Virus record (IMG/VR): IMGVR_UViG_3300042346_000245
Coordinates: 1 to 26,044 of that record
DNA from: a virus
Length of the DNA: 26,044 nucleotides
Reading direction: 5' to 3' (one strand)
Positions 1 through 7,802 of the stretch are shown here, piece after piece. The position numbers and the translations under genes are program-made. Position 1 is the stretch's first letter; every line of letters starts with the position of its first letter. Below the pieces are notes generated by a model that saw nothing but the letters and a program-made list of their open reading frames with translations, did no database searches and was not told the DNA's origin.

Positions 1-1047
1 GTTGAAAAAATTGGAAATCTATATTTCAAGAGGGAAGATAAATTCGCCCCTCTTGGATATGGAGGGATTAATGGATCTAAGCTTCGACAATGTATTTGGT
101 TAACTAAAGAATACGTTGAAAAGGGTAATAATCCCATCGGAGTTATTTCTGGCACTAGCGTAAAATCCCCGCAACTTCCTATGGGGTCTGCTATCGCTAT
201 GCATTTCGGATTAGAAAGTATACACGTTATTGGAGCAACTAAAGCTGAGATAGCGCATAAACATGAAAACGTAGCGATGGCCACTTGGTTTGGAGCTAGG
301 TTTTTTGTAAACCCTCAAATAGCATACAATCCTGTTCTACAAAGAAAAGTTAACGAGATTCTTGAAAGAGAAGATAGCGATGTTAAAGATTATTTTTATC
401 TAGAGTATGGTATTACCGTAGATCATAAAATTAATCATCCAAGTAAAGTAGAACAATTTCATTTAGTTGGATCTGAGCAAGTTAGAAACATTCCAGATCA
501 CATCGAAAATCTAATTATACCTGCTGGAAGTTGTAATAGTTGCACTTCCATCTTATATGGGATTGCTAGATTTAAACCTAAAAATTTAAAGAATATCTAT
601 TTAATCGGGATTGGGCCAAATAAGATTCCTTTTATCGAAGAAAGGTTAGATATTATCCAACAGCAATCTGGCCTAGATACTAAGATATTCAAAAGAAATT
701 ATATTCATTCTAAAAACTTAGAAGAATTGTATTCTAATATTCTCTTCGAAGAAGAATCTATATATAATTTATATCATTACGATCTACACACTACAAAGTA
801 CGTGGATTATCAAGATGAGATGCCATATTTTTACGAGGATATTGAATTACATCCAACGTATGAAGGTAAAGTAGCTACATATGTAAACGAAAAACTTCCA
901 GAGTTATGGAACGATAAAACTTGTTTTTGGATTGTTGGTTCTAAACCTAGAAAAGAAAATATGTATGAATTATTAAAAGATAAACTTGGCGATTTTCCAA
1001 CAAAAATTAACGAATACAAATATGATAAAAGAAACGAGTTCGCATAA
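1..1047 (+). CDS. Fold-type II PLP-dependent enzyme, 5' end cut off
   Basis: The frame is open from base 1, so the gene starts outside the window; the ATG at 181 is internal. The first 60 codons carry a hallmark of the tryptophan synthase beta / cysteine synthase / ACC deaminase superfamily: a KRED motif (residues 10-13 of the visible frame) followed by a Gly-rich stretch ending in GSK, whose Lys27 is the probable Schiff-base lysine for pyridoxal phosphate. A SGTS segment (50-53) and a Gly/Ser-rich PAGSCNSCTS loop (174-183) fit the substrate and cofactor-phosphate loops. Substrate and product are unknown. The stop lies 26 bases inside the next gene, so it appears co-transcribed with the ADDT-like and kinase genes. 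PLP enzymes act in some phage thymidine hypermodification pathways, where they remodel an amino acid attached to the base. That role is inferred here from context only; an ordinary amino-acid enzyme is the alternative. Confidence 0.75.
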   Translation, partial: VEKIGNLYFKREDKFAPLGYGGINGSKLRQCIWLTKEYVEKGNNPIGVISGTSVKSPQLPMGSAIAMHFGLESIHVIGATKAEIAHKHENVAMATWFGARFFVNPQIAYNPVLQRKVNEILEREDSDVKDYFYLEYGITVDHKINHPSKVEQFHLVGSEQVRNIPDHIENLIIPAGSCNSCTSILYGIARFKPKNLKNIYLIGIGPNKIPFIEERLDIIQQQSGLDTKIFKRNYIHSKNLEELYSNILFEEESIYNLYHYDLHTTKYVDYQDEMPYFYEDIELHPTYEGKVATYVNEKLPELWNDKTCFWIVGSKPRKENMYELLKDKLGDFPTKINEYKYDKRNEFA

Positions 1048-2179
1048 ACCAGGAAGATTTTGTAAACAAGAATTTTCTTATTTGGGGGTTGGTTTGGATT
1101 TTAGGCAACCCGCATATAGAAGAGAAGTATTTTTAAGATTTTACGAATTTCATTTAAAATATAAAGCTCATCCCGGAGCCGTATATTATATGATGCCTTA
1201 TATATCGGAAAAACTTAATTTCTCTACGGAAGATAAATTATGGTTTGCTTACATTAATGGCTGTTCTCAAAACATATTAACCACATATACCATATTCAAA
1301 GAATTCCCTAGTTTAAAAGACTTAGATATTGATAATTTCAATCTTTGGTTTCGAGAACATTATACAAAATTAGGATGGGATACTGACAGAAGGTATGTTA
1401 AAAATAGCTTCGATAAATGTATTCTAGATTATAAAAAAATCATCGGAGATAAAACTCAAGAAGATTTTTTCAATTCTTTAGCTAATACTACAGATGAGTT
1501 TGAAAATTTCAGAAATGTTTGGGATAAAGTAATAAACGATTTCTATCTATTTGGCAGGTTATCTACATTTTCTTATCTAGAATATTTAAGAATTATGGGT
1601 CTGAATATTGATTGTGATCAACTATTCTTATACGATATGGATGGAAGTAAATCGCATAGAAACGGTCTATGTAAAGTTTTAGGTAGAGACGATTTAGATT
1701 GGCACGATAAACTAAATCCTAATTTCGAAGGTTATACTAAAGATATTATTGAATGGCTAATACAAGAAGGCGAAACTTTACTCAATGAAGCTAAGGATAG
1801 ATTCAAAAAAGCTTCTTTTTATAGAGACGTTTCTTATTTTACGCTAGAATCAACTTTATGTTGTTATAAATCTTGGCATAGAAAAAACCGTAGATATCCT
1901 AACGTATATAATGATATGTTCCATGACCGCATTAAATACGCCGAGAGTAAATGGGAAGAATTTGATAAATTTAATATATTTTGGGAAGCTAGAAAAGAAC
2001 TCCTTCCTGAATATTTGAGGTTAGAAGCGAATCCGTTAGATCCGGGGGTTAAAGCGGAAAAACAAAATCATTATAGAGATACAGGACAGGTTATAATGAT
2101 GGACGATGAGTGGCCCTGTTTTAAAAATGATTTTAATGATAGATATTACCGTAGTAGAGGAATTGAGGATTTTATATGA
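1022..2179 (+). CDS. ADDT-like amino acid:DNA transferase / alpha-glutamyl-putrescinyl thymine pyrophosphorylase clade 2 homologue
   Basis: The 385-residue protein carries motifs I associate from memory with phage ADDT (aGPT-PPlase clade 2) proteins: WFAYINGCSQN at 74-84, WDTDRRYVK at 119-127, and FGRLSTFSYLEYL at 177-189. These enzymes act in hypermodification of thymine in phage DNA, where a pyrophosphorylated 5-hydroxymethyl-dU is attacked by an amino acid or amine. The protein is largely helical with no signal peptide or membrane segment. I chose the ATG at 1022; an in-frame TTG at 986 would add 12 residues but has no better ribosome site and overlaps the previous gene more. The ATG of the kinase gene overlaps this gene's stop as ATGA, indicating translational coupling. 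The exact reaction and substrate are inferred from family and neighbours. The related helical domain of 5-hmdU DNA kinases is the main alternative. Confidence 0.78.
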   Translation: MIKETSSHKPGRFCKQEFSYLGVGLDFRQPAYRREVFLRFYEFHLKYKAHPGAVYYMMPYISEKLNFSTEDKLWFAYINGCSQNILTTYTIFKEFPSLKDLDIDNFNLWFREHYTKLGWDTDRRYVKNSFDKCILDYKKIIGDKTQEDFFNSLANTTDEFENFRNVWDKVINDFYLFGRLSTFSYLEYLRIMGLNIDCDQLFLYDMDGSKSHRNGLCKVLGRDDLDWHDKLNPNFEGYTKDIIEWLIQEGETLLNEAKDRFKKASFYRDVSYFTLESTLCCYKSWHRKNRRYPNVYNDMFHDRIKYAESKWEEFDKFNIFWEARKELLPEYLRLEANPLDPGVKAEKQNHYRDTGQVIMMDDEWPCFKNDFNDRYYRSRGIEDFI

Positions 2180-2715
2180 GAAAAATTATGGCTATTTCTG
2201 GAGAACCAGGAACTGGAAAAACTTCATTGATGTGGAGATTTATCAATCAATATAAGTGGGAAACTCGAGAAGATGTAAAGTTGGTTAACAGTCTCTATAA
2301 TAAGGAATTAGATTTACATCTATTAGGTAAATATGAGCAAGGGGAAGTATTCGCCGGAACTGATCGTTTTTCTATGGCGGTTCAGCCAGCCGCTATAGAA
2401 TTCGTTCAAAAAACCGAATCTAATATTTTATTTGAGGGTGATAGATTAACTAATGGAAAATTTTATGATTTCCTTTTATCTTTACCCAATACTGAGGTTC
2501 AATTTTTAATAATTACTGCGAAGAAAGATACTTTAACTGAAAGGTATCAACTAAGGAATAGTAATCAATCAGATACTTTCTTGAAGGGTAGAAAAACTAA
2601 AATTGATAATATAATGAGTAATTTCGAATATATGGATTATAGAGAAGTTGTTCAAAATGAAGATGAACGCGATCAAACTGAAATATTAAAACGAATTAAT
2701 AATTTCTTTCAATAA
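2176..2715 (+). CDS. P-loop kinase of the hypermodification cassette (possible 5-hmdU DNA kinase)
   Basis: A 179-residue P-loop NTPase of small-kinase type. Walker A is GEPGTGKTS at residues 9-17, with Lys15 and Thr16 as the nucleotide-binding residues. The hydrophobic NILFEGDRL segment in mid-protein would supply the Walker B-like strand with Glu/Asp. An FAGTDRFSMAV segment may form the substrate site. Proteins of this type sit beside ADDT-like genes in phages with modified thymines, where a kinase phosphorylates 5-hydroxymethyl-dU in DNA to activate it. Here the gene overlaps the ADDT-like gene by 4 bases and ends the cassette just before the terminator hairpin. Kinase membership is well supported; the base substrate is inferred from context, and a nucleotide or other small-molecule kinase is possible. 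Confidence 0.72.
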   Translation: MRKIMAISGEPGTGKTSLMWRFINQYKWETREDVKLVNSLYNKELDLHLLGKYEQGEVFAGTDRFSMAVQPAAIEFVQKTESNILFEGDRLTNGKFYDFLLSLPNTEVQFLIITAKKDTLTERYQLRNSNQSDTFLKGRKTKIDNIMSNFEYMDYREVVQNEDERDQTEILKRINNFFQ

Positions 2716-2745
2716 AAAAAGGGAGCCGAAGCTCCCTTTCTTATT
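2711..2745. terminator. Bidirectional intrinsic terminator between convergent units
   Basis: AAAGGGAGC (2718-2726) and GCTCCCTTT (2731-2739) form a 9-bp stem with a 4-base CGAA loop. A-rich sequence lies on the left and T-rich sequence on the right, so both strands show a stem followed by a U-tract. It lies 2 bases past the stop of the plus-strand kinase gene and about 25 bases past the minus-strand gp23 stop, and so can end both units. Confidence 0.85.
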
Positions 2746-2763
2746 TTCTCGTTTACGAGAATC

Positions 2764-4062
2764 TTACATGATATTTCTAACAGCGAAGATTCTGTAGTAA
2801 ACGTTGGAACGAGAGTTTAGAACTCCACCGCCGACGGTTGTACCTTCAGCAAATGGGTTTGCAACCATTCCGTAACGAGTCTTGAAGCCGATCTTAGGTT
2901 GGAAAGTACCTGGATCAACTGCACGAACCATTTGTAGAGGAACGTATGGGCAGTAGAATAGACCCGCGTCATAAGGAGAAGTACCCTTATAACCAACAGT
3001 AACTAGTTCAGTACCAGCAGACATACCACCGAAGTATGGGTCGATGTAAACTTTAATACGGCCATGTAGCATACCGCAGAAAGTATTACCAGTATCGTCA
3101 ACTTGTAGATCAGCGCTTAGAGCTGGGGTGTAAGATAGAACACCAGCCATTGCTAGAGCAGAAGCTACGTCAGAAGAAACGATAAGAACATTACCTTTCC
3201 CTCTACGAGTTTCTTTCGCAATTACATTCGCTTCTCTTTCGATTTGATAAATTAGACCCTTGAAACGTTCAACAGACCAACGACCATTAGAATCGGTATC
3301 TAGATCGAATACGCCAGAAGTAACAGTACCCCATTGGCAACCAGGTTTAGCAACAGAGTAGATCGTACGGATAACTTCGCGGTTGATTTCCGCTAGGATT
3401 TCAGTAGATAGAATGTTGCTTAGTTCGGTTTCAGCGTCTAGACCATGAATCGCTTTTAGGTCTTGAGCTAGTTCTAGTGAATATTCAGCCTTTAACGCAC
3501 GAGTATTCGCGGTTACAGTTACTTTATCAATAGAAACAGCCATTTGTGGGAAAGTTCCGGTATCAAGCTGTTCAGCAACAGAAGTCTTGAATCCTAGACC
3601 AGTAGTGAATATTGAGCTGTTAGCGATATTAGCAACTGGGTTGTTAGAAGTATCAGAACCGCCAGCATTTTGAGTGGTACCAACAATACCAGAGAATACG
3701 GTATTAGCTTCGTTATAGAACGCTTCAGTACCAGACTGACCGTTATAACGCGAACGTAAAGCGAAGATTAGTCCAGTAGGACCAGTCATAGGCTGAACGC
3801 CAGCAACGTCATACGCAATTAGGTTAGGTAGCGAACGGCGAACTAGGCTGATAAGAATTGGATCGAAGTTAGAAATACCGCCAGCAACGTTAGTTGGAGC
3901 AGTTTCATTAATCGCGCCTCTTTCAGAGTCCATCGCGTTTTGCTGGTTTTCAAGAACCATAGCAGTAACGGTTCTTTTATACGGGTCTTTAATTGGTTCT
4001 AGTTCTGGGTGCTCCAGAATAGGACTCCATTTTTCAACAATTTGGTCTTCGTTTAAGTACAT
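2764..4062 (-). CDS. 23: Major capsid protein gp23
   Basis: The 432-residue protein matches the T4-like gp23 family, slightly shorter than T4 gp23. It forms the hexameric capsid lattice. The N-terminal about 50 residues are charged and helical and form the delta region removed on maturation. INE at 51-53 fits the [L/I]-x-E rule of the gp21 protease, so the mature chain should begin at Thr54. Downstream, FDPILISLVRRSLPNLIAYDVAGVQPM-type sequence (shown here only in part: SLVRRSLPNL, AYDVAGVQPM) is typical of the HK97-fold core of this family. The start has a strong ribosome site (AAGGAG). It is the last gene of the head operon, directly after gp22. The vertex protein gp24 is not in the window. 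Confidence 0.95.
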   Translation of the reverse strand: MYLNEDQIVEKWSPILEHPELEPIKDPYKRTVTAMVLENQQNAMDSERGAINETAPTNVAGGISNFDPILISLVRRSLPNLIAYDVAGVQPMTGPTGLIFALRSRYNGQSGTEAFYNEANTVFSGIVGTTQNAGGSDTSNNPVANIANSSIFTTGLGFKTSVAEQLDTGTFPQMAVSIDKVTVTANTRALKAEYSLELAQDLKAIHGLDAETELSNILSTEILAEINREVIRTIYSVAKPGCQWGTVTSGVFDLDTDSNGRWSVERFKGLIYQIEREANVIAKETRRGKGNVLIVSSDVASALAMAGVLSYTPALSADLQVDDTGNTFCGMLHGRIKVYIDPYFGGMSAGTELVTVGYKGTSPYDAGLFYCPYVPLQMVRAVDPGTFQPKIGFKTRYGMVANPFAEGTTVGGGVLNSRSNVYYRIFAVRNIM

Positions 4063-4091
4063 TGTAGATTTCTCCTTAATATTTTTAAAAA

Positions 4092-5399
4092 TTAAAATTT
4101 AGTAAGTTTGGTAATTTTATTAACATAAGATGCGATTAAGGGATCGACAACTTTTGTCGTATAATCTTCATCGAGTTCAACTGATTCATTTAAAGAATCA
4201 TAAGTTGCTTGTTTAACCGTATTTGGGAAATAGCTTTCCTTGATAGTTTCAAGCTTTTCGTTAAAATCTTCTTCTGAAACAAAATCTACGCTTTTTGCAA
4301 TTGATTTAATTTTCTCAGCTTGAGAAAGAGTTAAACCTTCGCAAATTCCATGAATTGCTTCAAGTTTCTTTTGTTCAGAGATAGATTTTTTAAGATCAAT
4401 ATTTTTCAGAATTTGTTGATTTACTTGTTCTTCTAAATCTTCAACTTTAGATACAAGTTCTTCGACAACATCAACACTTTCTTCTGGAATATCAATATAG
4501 TGTTCAACAAACACATTGCGTAGTGCTCCGATGAAATCTTCTACGATTTCTGTACGAAGTCCTTTTTCGATGGCAAGTTTATTTTCTTCCATCCAATTTT
4601 CAACAACATAGTCAAGATAAGAATCTAATTTACCTGCAAAATCTTCCTTGACCACGTCTAGAGTTTCTTCAAATTCCTGTGTAAATCTTTCTTCTAATTC
4701 TGCTGCAATTTCTTCAACGCGAGCTTCAACAGCAGCTTCGAAAATCATTGTAGCTTTTACTTTGAAATCTTCAGAAAGATTTTCTCCATAAAGCATAGCA
4801 TCAATATCTTCTTTCATCTTTTCTTTGCTCTTAGAAGAAACTTTTGGTTTTTCTTCGCCGGACATTTGACAAACAGCATCTTCTTTACCCATGCCATATT
4901 TTTCAACGAAAGTTTCTTCATCCATTAATTCTAGATCTTCCATAACTTCTTCTTCAGAAGCTTCTTCGTATTCTTCTTCATCATCCCATTCTTCCTCTTC
5001 TTCACCTTCGTCGCAGCAAGGTTTTGACGCTCCTGGGTTTGCAGAGAAAGTTTGTTTAGGCATTGGGCCTTTTTTACGATTTACTTTAGCTTCGTCTGAA
5101 GTTTCAGTACCTTCTGGTTGATTTAAAACTCCCTTTTCTTGAGGCTGAGAGCTAAGTTTCTTCATTGGTTCAGAACCAACTGGAGGTTTTGCTCCAGGAG
5201 GAGTAGCAGTTGGAACGCCTCTGGTTGCATCGTAGTTACTGTCTGTGGTTTTGTGACCAGCAGTACCAATTCCTACTGTAGCCTGTTGAGGAGCTGTTAC
5301 GCTGGGTTTATAACCATCCCCAAAAGCAGCTCTTGGAGCACTACTAGCAGAACCCTTTAGGATTTCTGCAGCAGCTTCTGATAAATTTAATTTTGACAT
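4092..5399 (-). CDS. 22: Prohead core scaffolding protein gp22 (enlarged)
   Basis: Identified by position between gp21 and gp23 and by a gp22-like C-terminal half, with LSEDFKVKATMIFEAAVEAR-type sequence followed by long acidic coiled-coil-forming helices. The protein is expected to build the internal prohead scaffold and be degraded by gp21; several L-x-E/I-x-E tripeptides are available as cut sites. It has 435 residues, well above T4 gp22 (about 270). The extra length is N-terminal: a Pro/Ala/Gly/Thr-rich segment (about 20-125), a CCDEGEEEEEWDDEEEYEE acidic tract (about 127-146), then a linker. The start has a strong AAGGAG site 6 bases upstream and a late promoter 40 bases upstream. Confidence 0.88.
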   Translation of the reverse strand: MSKLNLSEAAAEILKGSASSAPRAAFGDGYKPSVTAPQQATVGIGTAGHKTTDSNYDATRGVPTATPPGAKPPVGSEPMKKLSSQPQEKGVLNQPEGTETSDEAKVNRKKGPMPKQTFSANPGASKPCCDEGEEEEEWDDEEEYEEASEEEVMEDLELMDEETFVEKYGMGKEDAVCQMSGEEKPKVSSKSKEKMKEDIDAMLYGENLSEDFKVKATMIFEAAVEARVEEIAAELEERFTQEFEETLDVVKEDFAGKLDSYLDYVVENWMEENKLAIEKGLRTEIVEDFIGALRNVFVEHYIDIPEESVDVVEELVSKVEDLEEQVNQQILKNIDLKKSISEQKKLEAIHGICEGLTLSQAEKIKSIAKSVDFVSEEDFNEKLETIKESYFPNTVKQATYDSLNESVELDEDYTTKVVDPLIASYVNKITKLTKF

Positions 5400-5438
5400 T
5401 TACAATCTCCTTAGATTTAAATATATTTCTATATGATT

Positions 5439-5446
5439 TATTTATA
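5439..5446 (-). promoter_or_regulatory. T4-type late promoter for gp22-gp23
   Basis: The minus strand reads TATAAATA, the T4 late promoter octamer, 40 bases before the gp22 start in the 72-base gap after gp21. The same octamer precedes four other units of this window at 26-34 bases, which supports it over chance in AT-rich DNA. Confidence 0.7.
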
Positions 5447-5471
5447 AAAAATTAATATTTTAATAAATTAC

Positions 5472-6134
5472 TTATAATCTATTAATATAAGTTTCGAAAA
5501 TTCTTAAAGCTACGGCTTCAATATCTTTCTTTTTGGTTTTATGGATGGTTTTTTTAGCTTCTTCTTTATATTGCTGAACCCAACCTTGCCCATTAACAAA
5601 TACCCAGTCTACGTCTTCCATAATACCATCTACCCAACAAGAAATTCCCGATGGTTGTAAAACAGCATCAACGCAAGCAATAGTAAAATCGGGTTGAACA
5701 ATTTTAATTCCGTTTTCTTCTTTTAAAGAGCCTAAAGCTCTAGAAGAACAACCGAACGAAACCCCGCCTTCAATCAACGCTTTAAGCTCTTTTCCAGCGG
5801 CAGTTTCTAATACTTTAGCTTTACCCCAAATATCACCTTTATCGGTTCCTTTTCGAACAACATTTAATTCTGTAATGATATGAGAAATTTTATTCTCTGT
5901 AACTCTTGGAGATTCTTCATGACCTAATGTACCGACCGCTCTGTTCTTAGAAACAAGTTCTTCGATATATTTTTCGACTGCAGGAATCATCACGTTTTCG
6001 TGATATATTCTTCCATTTCTGTTCGGAACTCCAAACTCCATAAATGGACCTTGAATGTAATAATTTTTTGCTCCGGAAGCAGTAGATTCAGTCAAAACTT
6101 CAAAATCTTCTATATCTTCTCGTAATAGTTTCAT
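5472..6134 (-). CDS. 21: Prohead core protease gp21
   Basis: The 220-residue protein is the maturation protease of T4-like proheads (peptidase family S77, herpesvirus-assemblin-like fold). It cleaves scaffold and capsid proteins after the glutamate of L/I-x-E sites. The N-terminal part contains GPFMEFGVPNRNGRIY. The probable catalytic His72 is in GTLGHEESPR, and the nucleophile is Ser130 or Ser131 in GVSFGCSSRALG. Length is close to the T4 enzyme. It lies between a small prohead-core-like gene and gp22, the T4 order. The ribosome site AAAAGGAAAA precedes the ATG. Confidence 0.93.
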   Translation of the reverse strand: MKLLREDIEDFEVLTESTASGAKNYYIQGPFMEFGVPNRNGRIYHENVMIPAVEKYIEELVSKNRAVGTLGHEESPRVTENKISHIITELNVVRKGTDKGDIWGKAKVLETAAGKELKALIEGGVSFGCSSRALGSLKEENGIKIVQPDFTIACVDAVLQPSGISCWVDGIMEDVDWVFVNGQGWVQQYKEEAKKTIHKTKKKDIEAVALRIFETYINRL

Positions 6135-6151
6135 TTTAGTTTTCCTTTTTA

Positions 6152-6463
6152 TTATAAAGTCTTTCTTTTAGATAATTTTTCTAATTTATTTTCTAATTCT
6201 TTTCTATGGCTATCAATTTTTTCTATATTTTGATGAGGATGTATTATAGAAACTGCTCTTTTTTGAGCATCAATTCTATTGATAGAATCAGAAGTTAATT
6301 GTTCATCGACAGAAGAATCTTCAAAATCTAAAATATCAATAGAAGTTTTCTTTTCTTGTAACCTTTTGAAAACTTTTTCCGATATAATGTTCTTGAGATG
6401 TAATTCTGCTTCTGCTAATTTATTATTAGAAAAACATTCTAGTAATTTTTTTATATTATCCAT
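6152..6463 (-). CDS. Small prohead-core-like protein (gp68 position)
   Basis: A 103-residue charged helical protein. Residues 1-45 fit a pattern I recognise from prohead internal proteins of the gp67/gp68 group: a short helix, an Asn/Lys turn, then an Ala/Glu-rich helix ending in VFKRLQEKK and an acidic patch (ILDFEDSSVDE). The C-terminal 30 residues are Lys/Glu-rich and probably coiled coil. It lies directly upstream of gp21, where T4 has gp68. No catalytic motif, signal peptide or membrane segment is visible. The core role is inferred from position and composition; sequence similarity alone would not prove it. Confidence 0.6.
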   Translation of the reverse strand: MDNIKKLLECFSNNKLAEAELHLKNIISEKVFKRLQEKKTSIDILDFEDSSVDEQLTSDSINRIDAQKRAVSIIHPHQNIEKIDSHRKELENKLEKLSKRKTL

Positions 6464-6467
6464 ACGT

Positions 6468-6884
6468 TTAAATCTTTGTTAGTTGAAAGTGCATACCGTC
6501 CGGAGAATCCCATTCGCCGCCCCAATCAAACCCAGCTTCTTTGAAACAATTTACAAAACCTTCAGATAGCGTTGGAACTTTTCCCATTTTATTCCAAGCT
6601 GCATTTATGTCTATAGCAACTCCCCAAGAATGTAGAGAAGGAGTATCGCCTTGCCTTTTATTTCTTATATTAAAACACCCGTCCCAAGATTTTAATTCTT
6701 CTTGCAGTCCATTTTTTATTATATTTTTAAAAGCATTAGTTAATGGAGCAACTAGATCTTTATTACAATATATTTTTTTCGGTACTGCCGTGAATTGTAA
6801 TTCTCTTGGGACGTTCCATAGAATCATATTAGATTCTGTTATAGGGTTTCCGTATTTATCGTAACATTGTTTAGAAGTTAACAT
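6468..6884 (-). CDS. M15-type zinc peptidase (VanY/endolysin-like)
   Basis: The 138-residue protein has the peptidase M15 signature: SLHSWGVAIDIN at 83-94 gives zinc ligands His85 and Asp92, and DGMHFQL at 129-135 gives the third ligand His132 with Asp129 as a likely catalytic acid. M15 enzymes cut D-Ala or L-Ala-D-Glu bonds in peptidoglycan, and several phages use them as endolysins. No signal peptide or transmembrane segment is seen, so release would need a holin or it could be packaged. It is embedded in the head-assembly cluster, 3 bases after a beta-rich unknown gene and 4 bases before the core-like gene. It could be the lysis enzyme or a virion-carried peptidoglycan hydrolase; the sequence does not decide between them. 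Confidence 0.85.
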   Translation of the reverse strand: MLTSKQCYDKYGNPITESNMILWNVPRELQFTAVPKKIYCNKDLVAPLTNAFKNIIKNGLQEELKSWDGCFNIRNKRQGDTPSLHSWGVAIDINAAWNKMGKVPTLSEGFVNCFKEAGFDWGGEWDSPDGMHFQLTKI

Positions 6885-6887
6885 ATA

Positions 6888-7394
6888 TTAAGGAGTAACG
6901 CCATAAGGTCTGTAATTGAATGCATTAGGTTCTATTAATTGTCCAGCATCATAATAATTATTATCTTTATGCAATTCTACTATGATTGAATAACACCCTG
7001 AAGTTACATTATTAGAATATAATCCAATATCCCCTTTAACTCCAGCGCCTGTGTTGTTATTTTGAATAGCAATCCAATTTCCAGCTGCATTATATTCACC
7101 GGCTCCTGACATAGTTAGGATAGGAACTTGATTTGCTCCGCTCCATGTCAAATACATACAAGCGCCAGCGTTCAAAGATACATCATACCAAACCCTATAA
7201 ACAGATAATCCGTAATAAGTTTTAGCAACCCCGCCGTTTGTTAATAAATTATTATTTGCATCTAAAGCTCTATATAAAGTATTTGCTACTATTCTAGCGC
7301 TATTACTCTCATCGGAAGTCAATGCTGTTCCTGTAAGTTTAATAACTGTTTGTTTTGTAGTATCTTTTAATACTTGGTAGGTAAAACTAGGCAT
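6888..7394 (-). CDS. Beta-rich small protein, possible virion or decoration protein
   Basis: I do not recognise a named family. The 168-residue product is rich in Gly, Asn, Ser, Thr and aromatics, low in charge, and predicted beta by its alternating pattern; it lacks signal peptide and membrane helices. The C-terminal third has GDIGLYSNN, SGCYSIIVELHKD and YDAGQLIEP segments. The composition resembles phage surface or decoration proteins, and its place inside the head cluster fits, but this is inference. The ATG overlaps the stop of the upstream gene by 8 bases and has a good AAGGAAAA ribosome site, so it is a genuine, coupled gene. Confidence 0.7.
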   Translation of the reverse strand: MPSFTYQVLKDTTKQTVIKLTGTALTSDESNSARIVANTLYRALDANNNLLTNGGVAKTYYGLSVYRVWYDVSLNAGACMYLTWSGANQVPILTMSGAGEYNAAGNWIAIQNNNTGAGVKGDIGLYSNNVTSGCYSIIVELHKDNNYYDAGQLIEPNAFNYRPYGVTP

Positions 7395-7782
7395 TTATTT
7401 TTTCCTTATTTTTTACTGAATAAGCCAAAAGGTTTAAAAAGTTTTGATCTGATTCTTTTATAAAATTTTCGAATTCTTCTTTTCCTTCAGATAAAGATTC
7501 ATATAGATCTATTATTAAATCGGCACAATCTTTATTAATGTTTAAAGAAATTCCATTCTCGAAATAAATTTCTTGAACTTCTTCTAATTTTTTTAGATCT
7601 TCTATTAAAGAATATTCAGATTCTGTTAATCCAATTCCGGTTTTATTGTATGTTATTGAAAAATATTTTTTCAAAGATTCGCAATAGTACAAAGCAACTT
7701 TCTGATTTCCAGGAAATTGTTGTACACCCTTTTTTTGAAAAATTAGGGTATTAGGTAAATCTTTAATATTATTTTCTTTCAT
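7387..7782 (-). CDS. Hypothetical protein in head cluster
   Basis: Not recognised. A 131-residue, mildly acidic, soluble protein. The first half looks beta (VALYYCESLKKYFSITY), followed by a Glu/Lys-rich helical second half with a LYESLSEGKEEFENFI segment. No motifs, signal or membrane segments are visible. It lies between the gp67-position gene (20 bases upstream) and the beta-rich gene, whose start it overlaps by 8 bases. The ribosome site is weak. Genuine coding is supported by the packing and coupling; the function is unknown. Confidence 0.65.
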   Translation of the reverse strand: MKENNIKDLPNTLIFQKKGVQQFPGNQKVALYYCESLKKYFSITYNKTGIGLTESEYSLIEDLKKLEEVQEIYFENGISLNINKDCADLIIDLYESLSEGKEEFENFIKESDQNFLNLLAYSVKNKEKINA

Positions 7783-7802
7783 TATTTTTTAATATTCCAG
7801 AT

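Noticed and set aside
986-1021. TTG start extending the ADDT-like protein by 12 residues
   Set aside because: The ATG at 1022 has equal or better context, reduces overlap with the PLP gene, and the added residues have no recognisable family sequence.
2746-2761. Second hairpin TTCTCG/CGAGAA next to the terminator
   Set aside because: A 6-bp stem without a clear U-tract, just past the gp23 stop; it may add to the main terminator but is not convincing alone.
4891-5360. Ser-rich plus-strand open frames opposite gp22
   Set aside because: They are mirror images of the Glu-rich coding strand and lack ribosome sites.
6279-6864. Plus-strand open frames opposite the M15 peptidase and core-like genes
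   Set aside because: Antisense to well-supported genes, with no start signals or recognisable protein features.
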